Shown in pieces: positions 34,101 through 43,856 of a stretch of DNA of 64,000 nucleotides. Below the pieces are notes generated by a model. It was not told the origin of the DNA, did no database searches, and worked only from the letters and a program-made list of their open reading frames with translations. Within the stretch, counting starts at the first letter, position 1; each line of letters opens with the position of its first letter. The stretch comes from Callipepla californica brunnescens (lineage: Eukaryota; Chordata; Aves; Galliformes; Odontophoridae). The stretch spans positions 223,501 through 287,500 of the forward strand of contig JALIRH010000096.1 in the NCBI GenBank assembly GCA_023055505.1, in the 5' to 3' direction. The position numbers and the translations under genes are program-made.

Positions 34101-37100
34101 GGTTAGGGTTAGGGTAGGGTTAGGGTCCATCAATAGGGTTATGGTAGGGTTAGGGTTATGGATAGGGTTAGAGTTAGGGTAGGGTTAGAGTTAGGGTTAG
34201 GGTAGGGTTAGGGTAAGGGTAGAGTTAGGGTAGGTTTATGGTAAGGGTAGGGTAGTGTTAGGGTAGGGTATGGGTTAGGGGTTAGGGTTAAGGTTAGGGG
34301 TTAGGGCTCGGGTAGGGTTAGGGGTTAGTGTTAGGGTTAGGGTTAGGGTTAGGGTTAGGGTTAGGGTAGGGTTGGGGTTAGGGTTAGGGTAGGGTTGGGG
34401 TTAGGGACAGGGTTAGGGTTTGGTCTTACGGGTTGGGGATAGGGGTTAGGGTCACGGTAAGGGTAGGGTTAGGTTAGGTTTAGGGTTAGTGTTAGGGTTA
34501 TGGTTAGGTAAGGGTTAGGGGTTAGGGTAAATGTTAGGGTAGGGTTAGGGTTAGGTTAGGGTTAGTGTTAGGGTTAGGGTTATGGCTTAGGGGTAGGTAA
34601 GGGTTAGGGTAGAGTTAGGGTCAGGGTCAGGGTTAAGGGTAGGGTTTGAGTCAGGGTCAGGGTCAGGGTTAGGGTTAGCACAGGGTTAGGGTAGGGTTAG
34701 GTGTTAGGGTAGGGTTAGGGTTAGTGTTAGAGTTATGGTTAGGTAGGGGTTAGGGTAAGGGTTAGGGGTTAGGGTATGGTCAGGGGTTACGGTTAGGTTA
34801 AGGTTTAGGGTTAGAGTAGGGTTAGGAGTTAGGGTTAGGGTTAGGGTTAAGGATAGGGTTGGGGTTAGGGTTAGGGTAGGGCTAGTGTTAGGTTAGGGTT
34901 AGGTGTTTGGGTCAGGGTTAGTGTAGGGTTAATGTTAGGGTAGGGGTTAGGATTAGGTTTATGGTAAGGGTTAGGGTAGGGTTAGGGTAAGAGTTAGGGA
35001 AAGGTAAGGGTTAGGGTAAGGGTTAGGGTTAGGGTCAGTGTTAGGGTCAGGGTTAGGCTTATAGTATGGTTAGGGTAAGGGTTAGGGGTTAGGGTAGGGT
35101 TAGGGTAGGGGTAGGGGTAAGGGTAGGGGTATGGGTAGGGTTAAGGTAAGGGTAGGGTTAGGGTTAGGTTTGGATTAGAGGTTACGGTAAGGGTTAGGGT
35201 TAGGGGTTAGGGTCAGTGTCAGGGTTAGGGTTAGGGTAGGGTTAGTGTTAGGGTAAGGTTTAGGGTTAGGGTTATGGTAAGCGTTAGGGTTAGAGTTAGG
35301 GTAGGGTTAGGGTAGGGTTAGGGTTAGGGTAGGGTTTGGGTTAGTGGTTAGGGTTAAGGTTAGGGGTTAGGGCTGGGGTAGGTTTAGGGCTAGGGTAGGG
35401 TTGGGTTTAGGGTTAGGGTGGGGTAAGGGTTAGGGGCAGGATAAGGGCTTAGGGGTTGGGGTTAGGGGTTAGGATTAGGGTAGGGTTAGGGTAAGGGTTA
35501 GGGTAGGGTTAAGGGTTAGGGTTTACGGTAGGGTTAGGGTTAGTGTTAGGGTAGGGTTATGGTTAAGTAAGGGTTAGGGTTAGGGTAAAGGTTAGGGTAG
35601 GGTTAGGGTTAGGTTTAAGGGGTAGGGTTTGGGTTAGATAATGGTTATGGTAAGTATTAGGGTCAGGGTTACGGGTAGGGTGTGAGTCAGGGTTAGGGTT
35701 TTAGGGTTAGGGTAGGGTTAGGGTTAGGTTTTGGGTCGATCAATAGGGTTAGGGTTAGATTAGGGTAGGGTTAGGATAGGGTTAGGGTAGGGTTTGTGTT
35801 AGGGTTAGGGTGTAGGGTTAGGGTTAGGGTAGGGTTAGGGTTAGGGGTTAAGGTTAGGGGTTAGTGTTAGGGTAGGGTAGGGGTAGGGTTAGGGTAGGGT
35901 AAGGGTTAGGGGTTAGGATTAGGGTTAAGGTGTTAGGAGTTAGGGTTAGGGTAGGGTTAGGGTTAGGGTTAGGGTTAGGGTTAGAATAGGGTAAGGGTTA
36001 GGGGTAGGGTTACGGGTAGGGTTAGGGTAAAGTTAGGGTTAGGGTTCCGGTTACGGTTAGGGTCCATCAATAGGGTTAGGGTTTAGGGTTAGGGGTTAGG
36101 GTTAGGTGTATGGGTAGGGGTAGGGTTAGGGTTAGGGTTAGGTTGGATTAGGGTTAGGGTTAGGGTTGGGTAAGGGTTAGGGGTAGGATTACGGGTAGGG
36201 TTAGTGTTATGGTTAGGGTCCATCAATAGGGTTAGGCAAGGTTTAGGGTTAGGGTTAGGTGTTAGGGTAAGGGGTTAGGGTTAGGGTAGGGTTAGGGTCC
36301 ATCAATAGGGTTATGGTAGGGTTAGGGTTATGGATAGGGTTAGAGTTAGGGTAGGGTTACAGTTAGGGTTAGGGTAGGGTTAGGGTAAGGGTAGAGTTAG
36401 GGTAGGTTTATGGTAAGGGTAGGGTAGTGTTAGGGTAGGGTATGGGTTAGGGGTTAGGGTTAAGGTTAGGGGTTAGGGCTCGGGTAGCGTTAGGGGTTAG
36501 TGTTAGGGTTAGGGGCAGGGTTAGGGTTAGGGTAGGGTTGGGGTTAGGGTTAGGGACAGGGTTAGGGTTTGGGCTTACGGGTTGGGGATAGGGGTTAGGG
36601 TCACGGTTAGGGTAGGGTTAGGTTAGGTTTAGGGTTAGTGTTAGGGTTATTTTTAGGTAAGGGTTAGGGGTTAGGGTAAATGTTAGGGTAGGGTTAGGGT
36701 TAGGTTAGGGTTAGTGTTAGGGTTAGGGTTATGGCTTAGGGGTAGGTAAGGGTTAGGGTAGAGTTAGGGTCAGGGTCAGGGTTAAGGGTAGGGTTTGAGT
36801 CAGGGTCAGGGTCAGGGTTAGGGTTAGCACAGGGTTAGGGTAGGGTTAGGTGTTAGGGTAGGGTTAGGGTTAGTGTTAGAGTTATGGTTAGGTAGGGGTT
36901 AGGGTAAGGGTTAGGGGTTAGGGTAAATGTTAGGGTAGGTTTAGGGTTAAGGATTAGGGTAGAGGTAGGGTTAGGTAAGGGTTAGGGTATGGTTAGGGTC
37001 AGGGTTAAGGGTAGGGTTAGGGTTAGGGTAGAATTAGGGTTAGATTTGAGGGTTAGGGTAGGGTTAGGGGTTAGGGTAAGGGTTAGGGTTGGATTAGAAT

Positions 37101-37590
37101 TTACGGTAAGGGTTAGGGTTAGGGGTTAGGGTCAGTATTAGGGTTAGGGGTTAGGGTTAGGGATAGGGTAAGAGTTAGGGTAGGGTTAGGGTAGGGTTAG
37201 AGTTAGGGTAGGGTTAGTGTTAGGGTTAGGGTACGTTTAGGGTTTGGGTAAGGGTTAGGGTGAGGGTTGGTGTTAGGGTAGGATTAGGGTTAGGTTCAGG
37301 GTTAGAGTAGTGTTAGGGTTTAGGGTTAGGGTTAGGGTATGGTTAGGGGTTAGGGTTGGGGTAAGGGTTAGGTTAGGGTTAGGGTTAGGGGGTTAGGGTT
37401 AGGGGATTAGTGTTAGGGTTAGGGGTTAGGGTTAGGGTGAGGGTTGGTGTTAGGGTAGGATTAGGGTTAGGTTCAGGGTTAGGGTAGTGTTAGGGTTCAG
37501 GGTTAGGGTTGTGGTAAGGTTTAGGGGATTAGTGTTATGGGTTAGGGTAGGGTTAGGGTTAGGATTGGGATTAGGTTTAGGTTAGGGTTA
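25193..37590 (+). repeat. Degenerate telomere-type (TTAGGG) array
   Basis: 12.4 kb of TTAGGG variants (TTAGGGG, TAGGG, GTTAGGGTA), G-rich on the plus strand with very few perfect runs. Higher-order structure is visible: a roughly 600-bp repeat (26614 and 27222 regions), a 2.1-kb tandem duplication (about 32630-36920), and a recurrent non-telomeric word GGTCCATCAATAGGG at about 15 places. This is an old interstitial or subtelomeric array, not a functional telomere end. Confidence 0.95.
32630..36920 (+). repeat. 2.1-kb tandem duplication inside the TTAGGG-type array
   Basis: Landmarks recur at a near-constant offset. TATGGTCAGGGGTTACGG is at 32641 and 34775 (2134). GGTCGATCAATAGGG is at 33583 and 35734 (2151). 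GTTAGCACAGGG is at about 34674 and 36823 (2149). Long stretches between them look nearly identical, so the duplication is recent relative to the surrounding decay. Confidence 0.85.
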
Positions 37591-39206
37591 TGGTTAGGGT
37601 TAGGATAGGGTTAATGTAGGGTTAGGGTTAGTGATAGAGTAAGACTTAGGGTTAGGGTTATGGTAAGAGTTAGGGATTGGGATACGGTTAGATTTAGGGT
37701 TAAGAATAGGGTTCGGGTTTGATTAGGGTTAGGGTTAGTGTTAGGAATCAATTTGGAGGAAGGAAAAGGTTTAGGAATTGGTTCATTGTTAGGGTTAGTC
37801 TTCAAGGTAGTAATAGAGTAAGGGTTAGTGTTCGGGTTAGGAATAGGGTTCTGAATAGGGCGAGGTTTGGGAATAGGATGAAGTTTAGGGTTAGGGTTCG
37901 GGTCAGATTTAGCACTATGTTTCAGGTTCCTTTTAGGTTTAGTGATAAGGATTAGGGGTACGTTTAGGTATTGTACAATGCTAAGTGTTAGCTTCTGGGT
38001 GGGGGTTGGGGTTTGTCATGGTTTTATGATTTTTTGGTACTGGTATTCCACATCATAACATCATGTATTGCATTAGGAGTTGAAGAGCTAATACTCCAGC
38101 TCCATAGATCATTGATAATTCCAGGTATACCTGTCTGAGAAGAGAAGAAGCACTACATTCCCCAGAGGACTTTGCGATGCTTTGTATTTTTACGTGTTTT
38201 CCGCTCAGAGGGAACAGATAAAAACCCTCAGCGGTCACGGGACACTCTCTTTCCTTCGGGATCGACTCAGCAGTGGGTGCTCGCTGCCGTATCGCCTTCA
38301 GCGTTAGCGTAAGGCCTTCGGTTTATCGGACACTCTCTCTTGCTCATTTTGTTTGATTCATTAGCCTCAATTCCAATTACATTGTATTATATTGTGTTAT
38401 TTTGCTTTCTAATATCTTATTTAGTAAATTAGCTTTCCTCCTCAGATCGTTGCCGCTGTTTTGTTTCTAGGCCCATCTCCCTTTTCCCTTTTCCCTTTTT
38501 CCTTGCCCTTTCCTGGGGCGTGGGTCCGTGGGTCCCCGCAGCAATCGTCACGGAACCGGGCCGATCCAGCCCGGTAAACCGTTGACAGGGTTAGATTAAG
38601 GGTGAGGGTTAGGATTAGGACTAGATTTAGGATTAGGTTTAGGAATAGGTTTTCTTTGATTGTTAGAGTGAGAGAAAGGTTAGGCCTTGGGTTTGTTTTT
38701 GGAATAGTTTTGGGTTTCAGAATAGGAATTGGGTTAGTATTTGGAATCTGTTTTGGTTTAGTATTAGTGTTAGGGTCAGGGTTAGAAGTTAGGTGATGGC
38801 TGTGGTAATCTAATGCTTTGTGTTAGGCTTAGGGTTGGGCTTAAATTTGGGGTTGGTTTTAAGGTCCCATTTAGATTTCAGGTAGAATTGGAGTTAAATT
38901 AAGGTAACGGTTAGGATTAGATTTAGGGTTCTGATAAGGGTTAGGTTAGGGTTAGGGTTTGGTTCCAAGTTGTTTTTAGGGTTAGGGTTAACGTTAGGTT
39001 TCAGGATAGGGTTAGGAATATAGCTAGGTGTTAGGTAAGGTTTAATCCTAGGGTTTCAGTTCGGGTTAGGTGAAGCATTAGTTTTACAGTTAGAAGACAT
39101 GTTAGGGTTAGGGTTAGGTTTTGGTGTAGATTTAGGTTTAGGGTAAGGGTTAGGGATGTAGATGAAGGTTTAGTGGAAGGGGTAGGGTTCTCTTTAGTTT
39201 TAGGAC
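37591..39206 (+). repeat. Diverged, rearranged partial copy of the macrosatellite unit
   Basis: About 37735-38013 matches the unit region around 50970-51143, including ATCAATTTGGAGGAAGG and TAAGTGTTAGCTTCTGGGT. About 38588-39206 matches 51144 to about 52040 with one internal deletion. That deletion apparently lies between two direct copies of AATCTAATGCTTTGTGTTAGG (present near 51366 and 51638 in the unit). The copy is interrupted by the solo LTR at 38014 and ends at 39206 after TTTTAGGACC. It is more diverged than the units at 48-64 kb from each other, so it is an older relative. Confidence 0.85.
38014..38587 (+). mobile_element. Solo LTR of the ERV-1 family with 5-bp target duplication
   Basis: Starts TGTCATGG and ends GTTGACA, closely matching the ERV-1 5' LTR (TATA-like GATAAAAACC, then CGGTCACGGGACACTCTC). 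The flanks are GGGTT on both sides (38009-38013 and 38588-38592). The empty site is present in each macrosatellite unit as GGTTGGGGTTAGATTAAG (about 51138), so insertion point and target duplication are directly confirmed by a paralog. Confidence 0.93.
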
Positions 39207-40061
39207 CCACAGCACAGAACCCGGCCCCAAAAGGGCACGAACGGACCCCATAACCCAGCCCTATAATGTCAATATCTGACCCCAAAACTCAGCACCAAAA
39301 TCCTGCAATTCCACCCCAAAATCTCCATTATCAGCCCCAGAATCCGATTATTTCCCCCAAATGTCAGCCCCAAATCCCATTAGTTCCCCCCTGACCCCAC
39401 AATTTTCCCCCGACCCCATAATTCCCCCCCATGACCCTATAATTTCCCCCCCAACCCCATCAATTCCCCCCTGTGACCCCATTACTTCACCTCCTGACCC
39501 TGTTACTTCCCCTATTCCCCCCGACCCTATAATTGCCCTAGAACAGCCGCAGGACGATTCCTCGGTGCTGTTTGAGGTCACATCAGCCCAACCCCATTAC
39601 TTTCCCCGCGTCCCCATAATTCACCTGTTCTCCCCGTGACCCCATTAATTTCCCCTCTGACCCTATTAGTTCCCCTGTTCCCCCTCCAACCCTTTAAATT
39701 CCCCATGACCCTATAATTTCCCCCCCAACCCCATCAATTCCCCCCTGTGACCCCATTACTTCACCTCCTGACCCTGTTACTTCCCCTATTCCCCCCGACC
39801 CTATAATTGCCCTAGAACAGCCGCAGGACGATTCCTCGGTGCTGTTTGAGGTCACATCAGCCCAACCCCATTACTTTCCCCGCGTCCCCATAATTCACCT
39901 GTTCTCCCCGTGACCCCATTAATTTCCCCTCTGACCCTATTAGTTCCCCTGTTCCCCCTCCAACCCTTTAAATTCCCCCTGACCCCATAATTCCCCCTGA
40001 CCCCATTGCTTTCCTCCCGACCCCATAAATTCCCCCTGACCCCATAATTGCTCTATAACAG
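39207..40061. repeat. CCCC-rich intron-like repeats with a 274-bp tandem duplication
   Basis: Dense GACCCCATAATTCCCC-type words. The segment 39431-39704 is repeated at 39705-39978 with no difference that I noticed. Each copy carries AACAG followed by the first 30 bases of the SGF29-like terminal exon (39547-39576 and 39821-39850), then diverging sequence. The stretch probably is the last intron of the SGF29-like gene. The ORFs here come from the low-complexity repeat. Confidence 0.8.
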
Positions 40062-40319
40062 CCGCAGGATGATTCCTCGGTGCTGTTTGAGGACACGTTG
40101 TACGCTGACGGATATTCATCGCCACTCAACGTCGCACAGCGCTACGTTGTGGCCTGCAGGGACACCAAGAAGAAGCGACCCCGTGTGGCCGTTTTGGGGC
40201 CGTTCCAGGATTTGGGTTTTTTGGGGTCATTAGGGCCGATTTACGGTCACTTTGGGGTCACTCTGGAGCACTTTGGGGTGCAGTGCTGCATCGTGGCCTG
40301 CAGAGACACCAAGAAGTGA
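40062..40319 (+). pseudogene. SGF29: SGF29-like terminal exon with lost stop codon
   Basis: After an acceptor (CTATAACAG) the frame reads PQDDSSVLFEDTLYADGYS and SPLNVAQRYVVACRDTKKK. This is very close to the conserved end of SGF29, the last strands of the second Tudor domain that reads H3K4me3. Vertebrate SGF29 ends at KKK. Here the next codon is CGA (40176-40178) where TGA would be expected, so the frame runs on for 46 more codons. It stops at TGA 40317-40319, inside a second copy of the same exon end (VACRDTKK then stop). A third, weaker copy (GCGCAGCGCTTCCAAGAAGTG) is near 40405. Two truncated copies of the exon start lie upstream in the 274-bp duplication. Identity is strong; function is doubtful because internal exons are not found. 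Confidence 0.8.
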
Positions 40320-40520
40320 CCCCATAGGGGATTTGATATGGTCCTTATGGGGTCGTTATAGGGTTTTGGGGTCACTTTGGGGTCATTTTGGGGCCCTTTG
40401 GGGCGCAGCGCTTCCAAGAAGTGTTGGAAGTAATCTGGGATATTTGGGGTCATTTTGCGTCACATCGGGGTCACTTCGGGTCATTGCACGTTGGGGCGTG
40501 GCTCGAATGCGAGGCTTAAC
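40320..40520 (+). other. Repeat-like TTTGGGGTCA sequence downstream of the SGF29-like end
   Basis: Reiterated TTTGGGGTCA words with a degenerate third copy of the SGF29 exon end. No convincing gene. A 3' UTR is possible. Confidence 0.5.
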
Positions 40521-40765
40521 GTTGGCCATGCCCACTCGCTTCCCACTGGCTTCCGGTTTCCCACTTCCAGGCGTGCTTCCGCCTCCTTACCCACAGTGCC
40601 TCGCTCGCTGCCGGAAATCCGCGCTCCCAGAAGTTTCAGTCATTTCCGGTCATCGTGCCTCGTTCCAGTGGCACTGTTCCGCCTCGCTACCCCACACCCC
40701 GCCCTTTCCGCTGCCGATCTGTGCTATGATTGGCCGAGCTGTGCCGTGGGGCTGGAAGCGGCCGC
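40521..40765 (+). promoter_or_regulatory. Second CpG-rich promoter-like region
   Basis: Multiple ETS-type CTTCCGG/TTTCCGG words (about 40550-40650), a CCAAT box on the minus strand (GATTGG at about 40728) and a GC-box-like CCGCCC context, ending at an ATG at 40766. Composition and motif set resemble a TATA-less housekeeping promoter. Whether it drives a gene to the right is inferred only. Confidence 0.55.
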
Positions 40766-40798
40766 ATGGTGGAAGCGGAGCTGGAAGCAGAGCACGTG
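40766..40798 (+). other. Possible first coding exon, weak BOLA2-like resemblance
   Basis: ATG at 40766 gives MVEAELEAEHV, then GTCAGT as a possible donor at 40799. The LEAEHV ending recalls the end of vertebrate BOLA2 exon 1. A possible acceptor at 41655-41657 is followed by EVEE, also as at the BOLA2 exon 2 start, but the match then stops. The N-terminal part expected for BOLA2 is short. This may be a decayed or unrelated gene start; treat the name as a hint only. Confidence 0.3.
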
Positions 40799-41640
40799 GT
40801 CAGTGGCAGGGCGGGAGGGGCGGTTATGGGGCCGGGGTCAGGTTATGGGGTTATGGGGCAGGGATTTGGGGCTGGGGTCGTGGGTGTGGGGTCCAGGCTT
40901 GGGGCAGAGCTGTGGGGCAGAGTTGTGGGTCCAGGTGCACTGATTGGGGCAGAGCTGTTGGATGCGGGGCTGAGCTGTGGGGTGGATCTGTGGGGCAGAG
41001 CTGTGGCGGTTGGGGGGCGGAGGTGTGGTGCAGGTATGAGCAGATGTGGGGCTCAGATGCGGGGCTGAGCTGTGGGATGTGAGGCTGATCCATGGGGCAG
41101 AGCTGTGGAATGTGGGGCTGATCTGTGGGGCAGGTAGGTATGTGGGGCAGAGCTGTGGGATGTGGGGCAGGTATGTGCAGATTGGGGTTGAGCCGTGGGG
41201 CTGAGGTGTGGGATATGGGGCAGCACTATGGGGCTGAGTTGTGGGGTTGAGCCGTGGGGCAGAGCTGTGGGATGTGGGGCAGATCTGTGGGTCCAGGTGT
41301 GGGGTTTGGGGCAGATGTGTGGGGCAGAGCCACAGGGCTGAGCTCTGGGGCCAGGTGTGGGGTGAGGGGCTGAGCTGTGGTGCAGAGCTGAGGGATGTGG
41401 GGCTGAGCTGTGGGTCCAGGTGTGGGGTTTGGGGCAGATGTGTGGGGCAGAGCCACAGGGCTGAGCTCTGGGGCCAGGTGTGGGATGAGGGGCTGAGCTG
41501 TGGGATGTGGGGCTGAGCTGTGTGGCCAGGGGATGAGGGGCAGAGATGTGGGGCAAATGTGTGGGATGTGGGGCAGCGCTGTGGGGCTGAGCTGTGGTGT
41601 GGATGTTTGGGGTGAAGGTGTGGGGCAGAGTTCTGCCCCA
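40799..41640 (+). repeat. GCTGTGGGGC-type low-complexity intronic repeat
   Basis: Degenerate repeats of GGGCTGAGCTGTGGGATGTG and GTGGGTCCAGGTGTGGGG. A segment of about 116 bp near 41285-41370 recurs near 41401-41486. Long ORFs on both strands (for example 40838-42151 minus, rich in H, S, P) follow from the repeat and are not supported as genes. Confidence 0.85.
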
Positions 41641-41657
41641 CAGAGGTGCTCCCGCAG

Positions 41658-41698
41658 GAGGTGGAGGAGATGCAGTGGCGGCATTCTGAGGGGAATAG
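41658..41698 (+). other. Possible short second exon
   Basis: CCCGCAG acceptor-like sequence, then EVEEMQWRHSEGN, then GTCAGT donor-like at 41699. It is the only non-repetitive island between 40800 and 41720. In phase with the putative first exon it would read LEAEHV-EVEE. No family assigned. Confidence 0.25.
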
Positions 41699-42370
41699 GT
41701 CAGTGCCCCATTGCTGCCCCACAGCTGCCCCATAGCCACCCCATTGAGATCCACTGAGATCAGTGGAGACCCCATTGAGATCCGTAGGGACCCCATGGAG
41801 ATCCATGGTGACCCATGGCTGCCCCGTAGCTGCCCCACATCCGCCCCATAGCTGGGCGTGGCTTCGCTCTGGGCACACCGCCTTCTGCGGGACCCACAGC
41901 GACCCACACTGACCCACAGTGACCCACACTGACCCATAGAGACCCACAGCGACCCATAGAGACTCACAGCGACCCATAGCGGGACCCACAGCGACCCAAC
42001 CGACCCACAGCAACCTATAGGGGGAACCACAGCAACCCACAGAGACCGATAGCTCACACAGCGACCCACAGTGACCCACAGCGGGACCCACAGCGACCCA
42101 TAGAGACCCACAGCGACCCATAGAAACACATAGAGACTCATAGTTACCCACAGCGATTTATAGAGACCCACAGCGACTCACTGAGACCCACAGTGACCTA
42201 TAGCTGGACCCACAGACACCCACAGCAACCCAAAGTGACCCACAGCTTGACCCATAGCGACCCATGCCAGGAACCACAGCGATCCATTGGGACCCATAGC
42301 GATCCACAGCGACCCATGGAAAACCACAGGGAGCAAGAGGGAGCCACAGAGACACAGCGACATCACGTGA

Positions 42371-42390
42371 GAGCGCCGCCTGGTGTCGTG
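42371..42390 (-). promoter_or_regulatory. CTCF-like motif, degenerate copy 1
   Basis: GAGCGCCGCCTGGTGTCGTG on plus. This is the most diverged member of the four, with two changes within the core relative to the 43148 copy. Confidence 0.35.
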
Positions 42391-43147
42391 GAGGGGGAAC
42401 TGCAGCTCCTTAGGAATCTCCTGGGGCACATAGAGACCAACAGCGCCTCATAGCAGGACCCACACTGACCCACAGCGAACCATATTGGGACCCACAGCGT
42501 AACCCACAGCGACCCGTAACAGACCACATTGACCCATTGCGACGCACTGCAACCCATAGCGACTCATAGAGGCACAGCGACACACAGCCATCCACAGCAA
42601 CCCATAGCGACCCAGCCGACCCACAGCAACCTATAGGGGGGCCCACAGCGACTCACAGCAACCCACAGAGACCGATTACAACCAATAGTGACCGATAGCG
42701 ACCCACCGCGACACACAGCGACCCACACCGACCCATAGCAACCCACAGAGACCCACTGAGACCCATAGAGACCCAAAGCGACCCACAGCGACCCATAGCA
42801 GGACCTAGAGTGACCCATAGCGTCCCGAAGAGACCCGTAGCGACTCACTGCGACCCACAATGACCCATAGCTGGACCCACAGACACCCACAGCATGACCC
42901 ACAGCGACCCATTGCAACCCTTAGCAACATGTAGAGACTTATAGCGATCCACATCGACCCATAGCGACCCATGGATACACATAGCAAGACCCACAGTGAC
43001 CCATAGCGTCCCATAGAGACCCGCAGCAAAACGTAGCAGCCCACGGAGATCGATAGCGACGCATAGTGACCCACAGCGACCCATAGCGCCCAATAGGAAA
43101 CCACTGATAGCAATAAGGAGCCCTAGAGACCCAGCGACATTACGTGA

Positions 43148-43165
43148 GAGCGCCCCCTGGTGGCG
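43148..43165 (-). promoter_or_regulatory. CTCF-like motif, best copy 2
   Basis: GAGCGCCCCCTGGTGGCG on plus; the reverse complement CGCCACCAGGGGGCGCTC contains the canonical vertebrate CTCF core (CCACCAGGGGGCGC). It sits in a block repeated with the minisatellite, beside an ACGTGA word. Confidence 0.6.
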
Positions 43166-43394
43166 TGGAGGGGAACTGCAGCCCCTTAGGGATCCATTGG
43201 GAACCTTAGAGACCCACAGAGACCCATAGCAGGACCCACAGCAAACCAAAGCGATCCATAGCAACCCATAGCGATCCACAGTGACCCACAGTAACCCACA
43301 GCGAAGCATATTGGGACCCATAGCGACACATAGCGCCCAATAGGAAAACACAGAGAGCAATAGGAAGCCGTAGAGACACAGCGACATCATGTGA

Positions 43395-43412
43395 GAGCTC
43401 CCTCTGGTGGCG
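43395..43412 (-). promoter_or_regulatory. CTCF-like motif, copy 3
   Basis: GAGCTCCCTCTGGTGGCG on plus. It retains CTGGTGGC and is altered in the GCGCCCC half. Confidence 0.45.
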
Positions 43413-43701
43413 TGAAGGGGAACTGCAGCCCCTTAGGGATCTCCTGGGGCACGTAGAGACCCATAGCAGGACCCACACCGACCCACAGCGAACCCTATTG
43501 GGACCCATAGCGTGACCCACAGCGACCCACAGCAACCCATAGAGACTCATAGCAAACCACAGCAACCCACAGTGACCCATAGCGAGACCCACAGCGACCC
43601 ACAGTGACCCACAGCTTGACCCAAAGCAACCCATGCCGGGACCCACAGCGACCCATAGAAAACCTCAGAGAGCAATAGGAAGGCACAGAGACATCACGTG
43701 A

Positions 43702-43724
43702 GAGCGCCCCCTCCCCTGGTGGCG
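43702..43724 (-). promoter_or_regulatory. CTCF-like motif, copy 4 with small insertion
   Basis: GAGCGCCCCCT followed by CCCCTGGTGGCG: a 5-bp expansion separates the two halves, but CCCCTGGTGGCG remains. Same orientation as the other three copies. Confidence 0.4.
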
Positions 43725-43856
43725 TGGAGGGGAACTGCAGCCCCTTAGGGATCTCCTGGGGCATATAGAGACCCACAGCGACCCATAGCAGGACCCACAG
43801 TGACCCACAGCAAACCATATTGGGACCCATAGCGGGACCCAGAGAGACCCACAGAC

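Larger units (their letters stand above)
41720..43856. repeat. GACCCACAGC/GACCCATAGC minisatellite
   Basis: About 2.1 kb of decameric variants (GACCCATAGC, GACCCACAGC, with AGAGACC forms). The minus strand is open in several frames (GSLWVAVG-like cycles). Embedded four times is a non-decameric block starting ACGTGAGAGCG and ending CTGCAGCCCCTTAGG, which carries a CTCF-like motif. The array ends at the ERV-2 LTR (43857). Confidence 0.93.

Noticed and set aside
25193..37590. True chromosome-terminal telomere
   Set aside because: The hexamers are highly degenerate and the array is internal, followed by genes and ERVs, so it is interstitial.
40838..42171. 437- and 372-residue minus-strand ORFs rich in H, S, P and W, V, G
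   Set aside because: They are produced by the GTGGGGC and GACCCACAGC repeats and cross two different repeat families without a domain.
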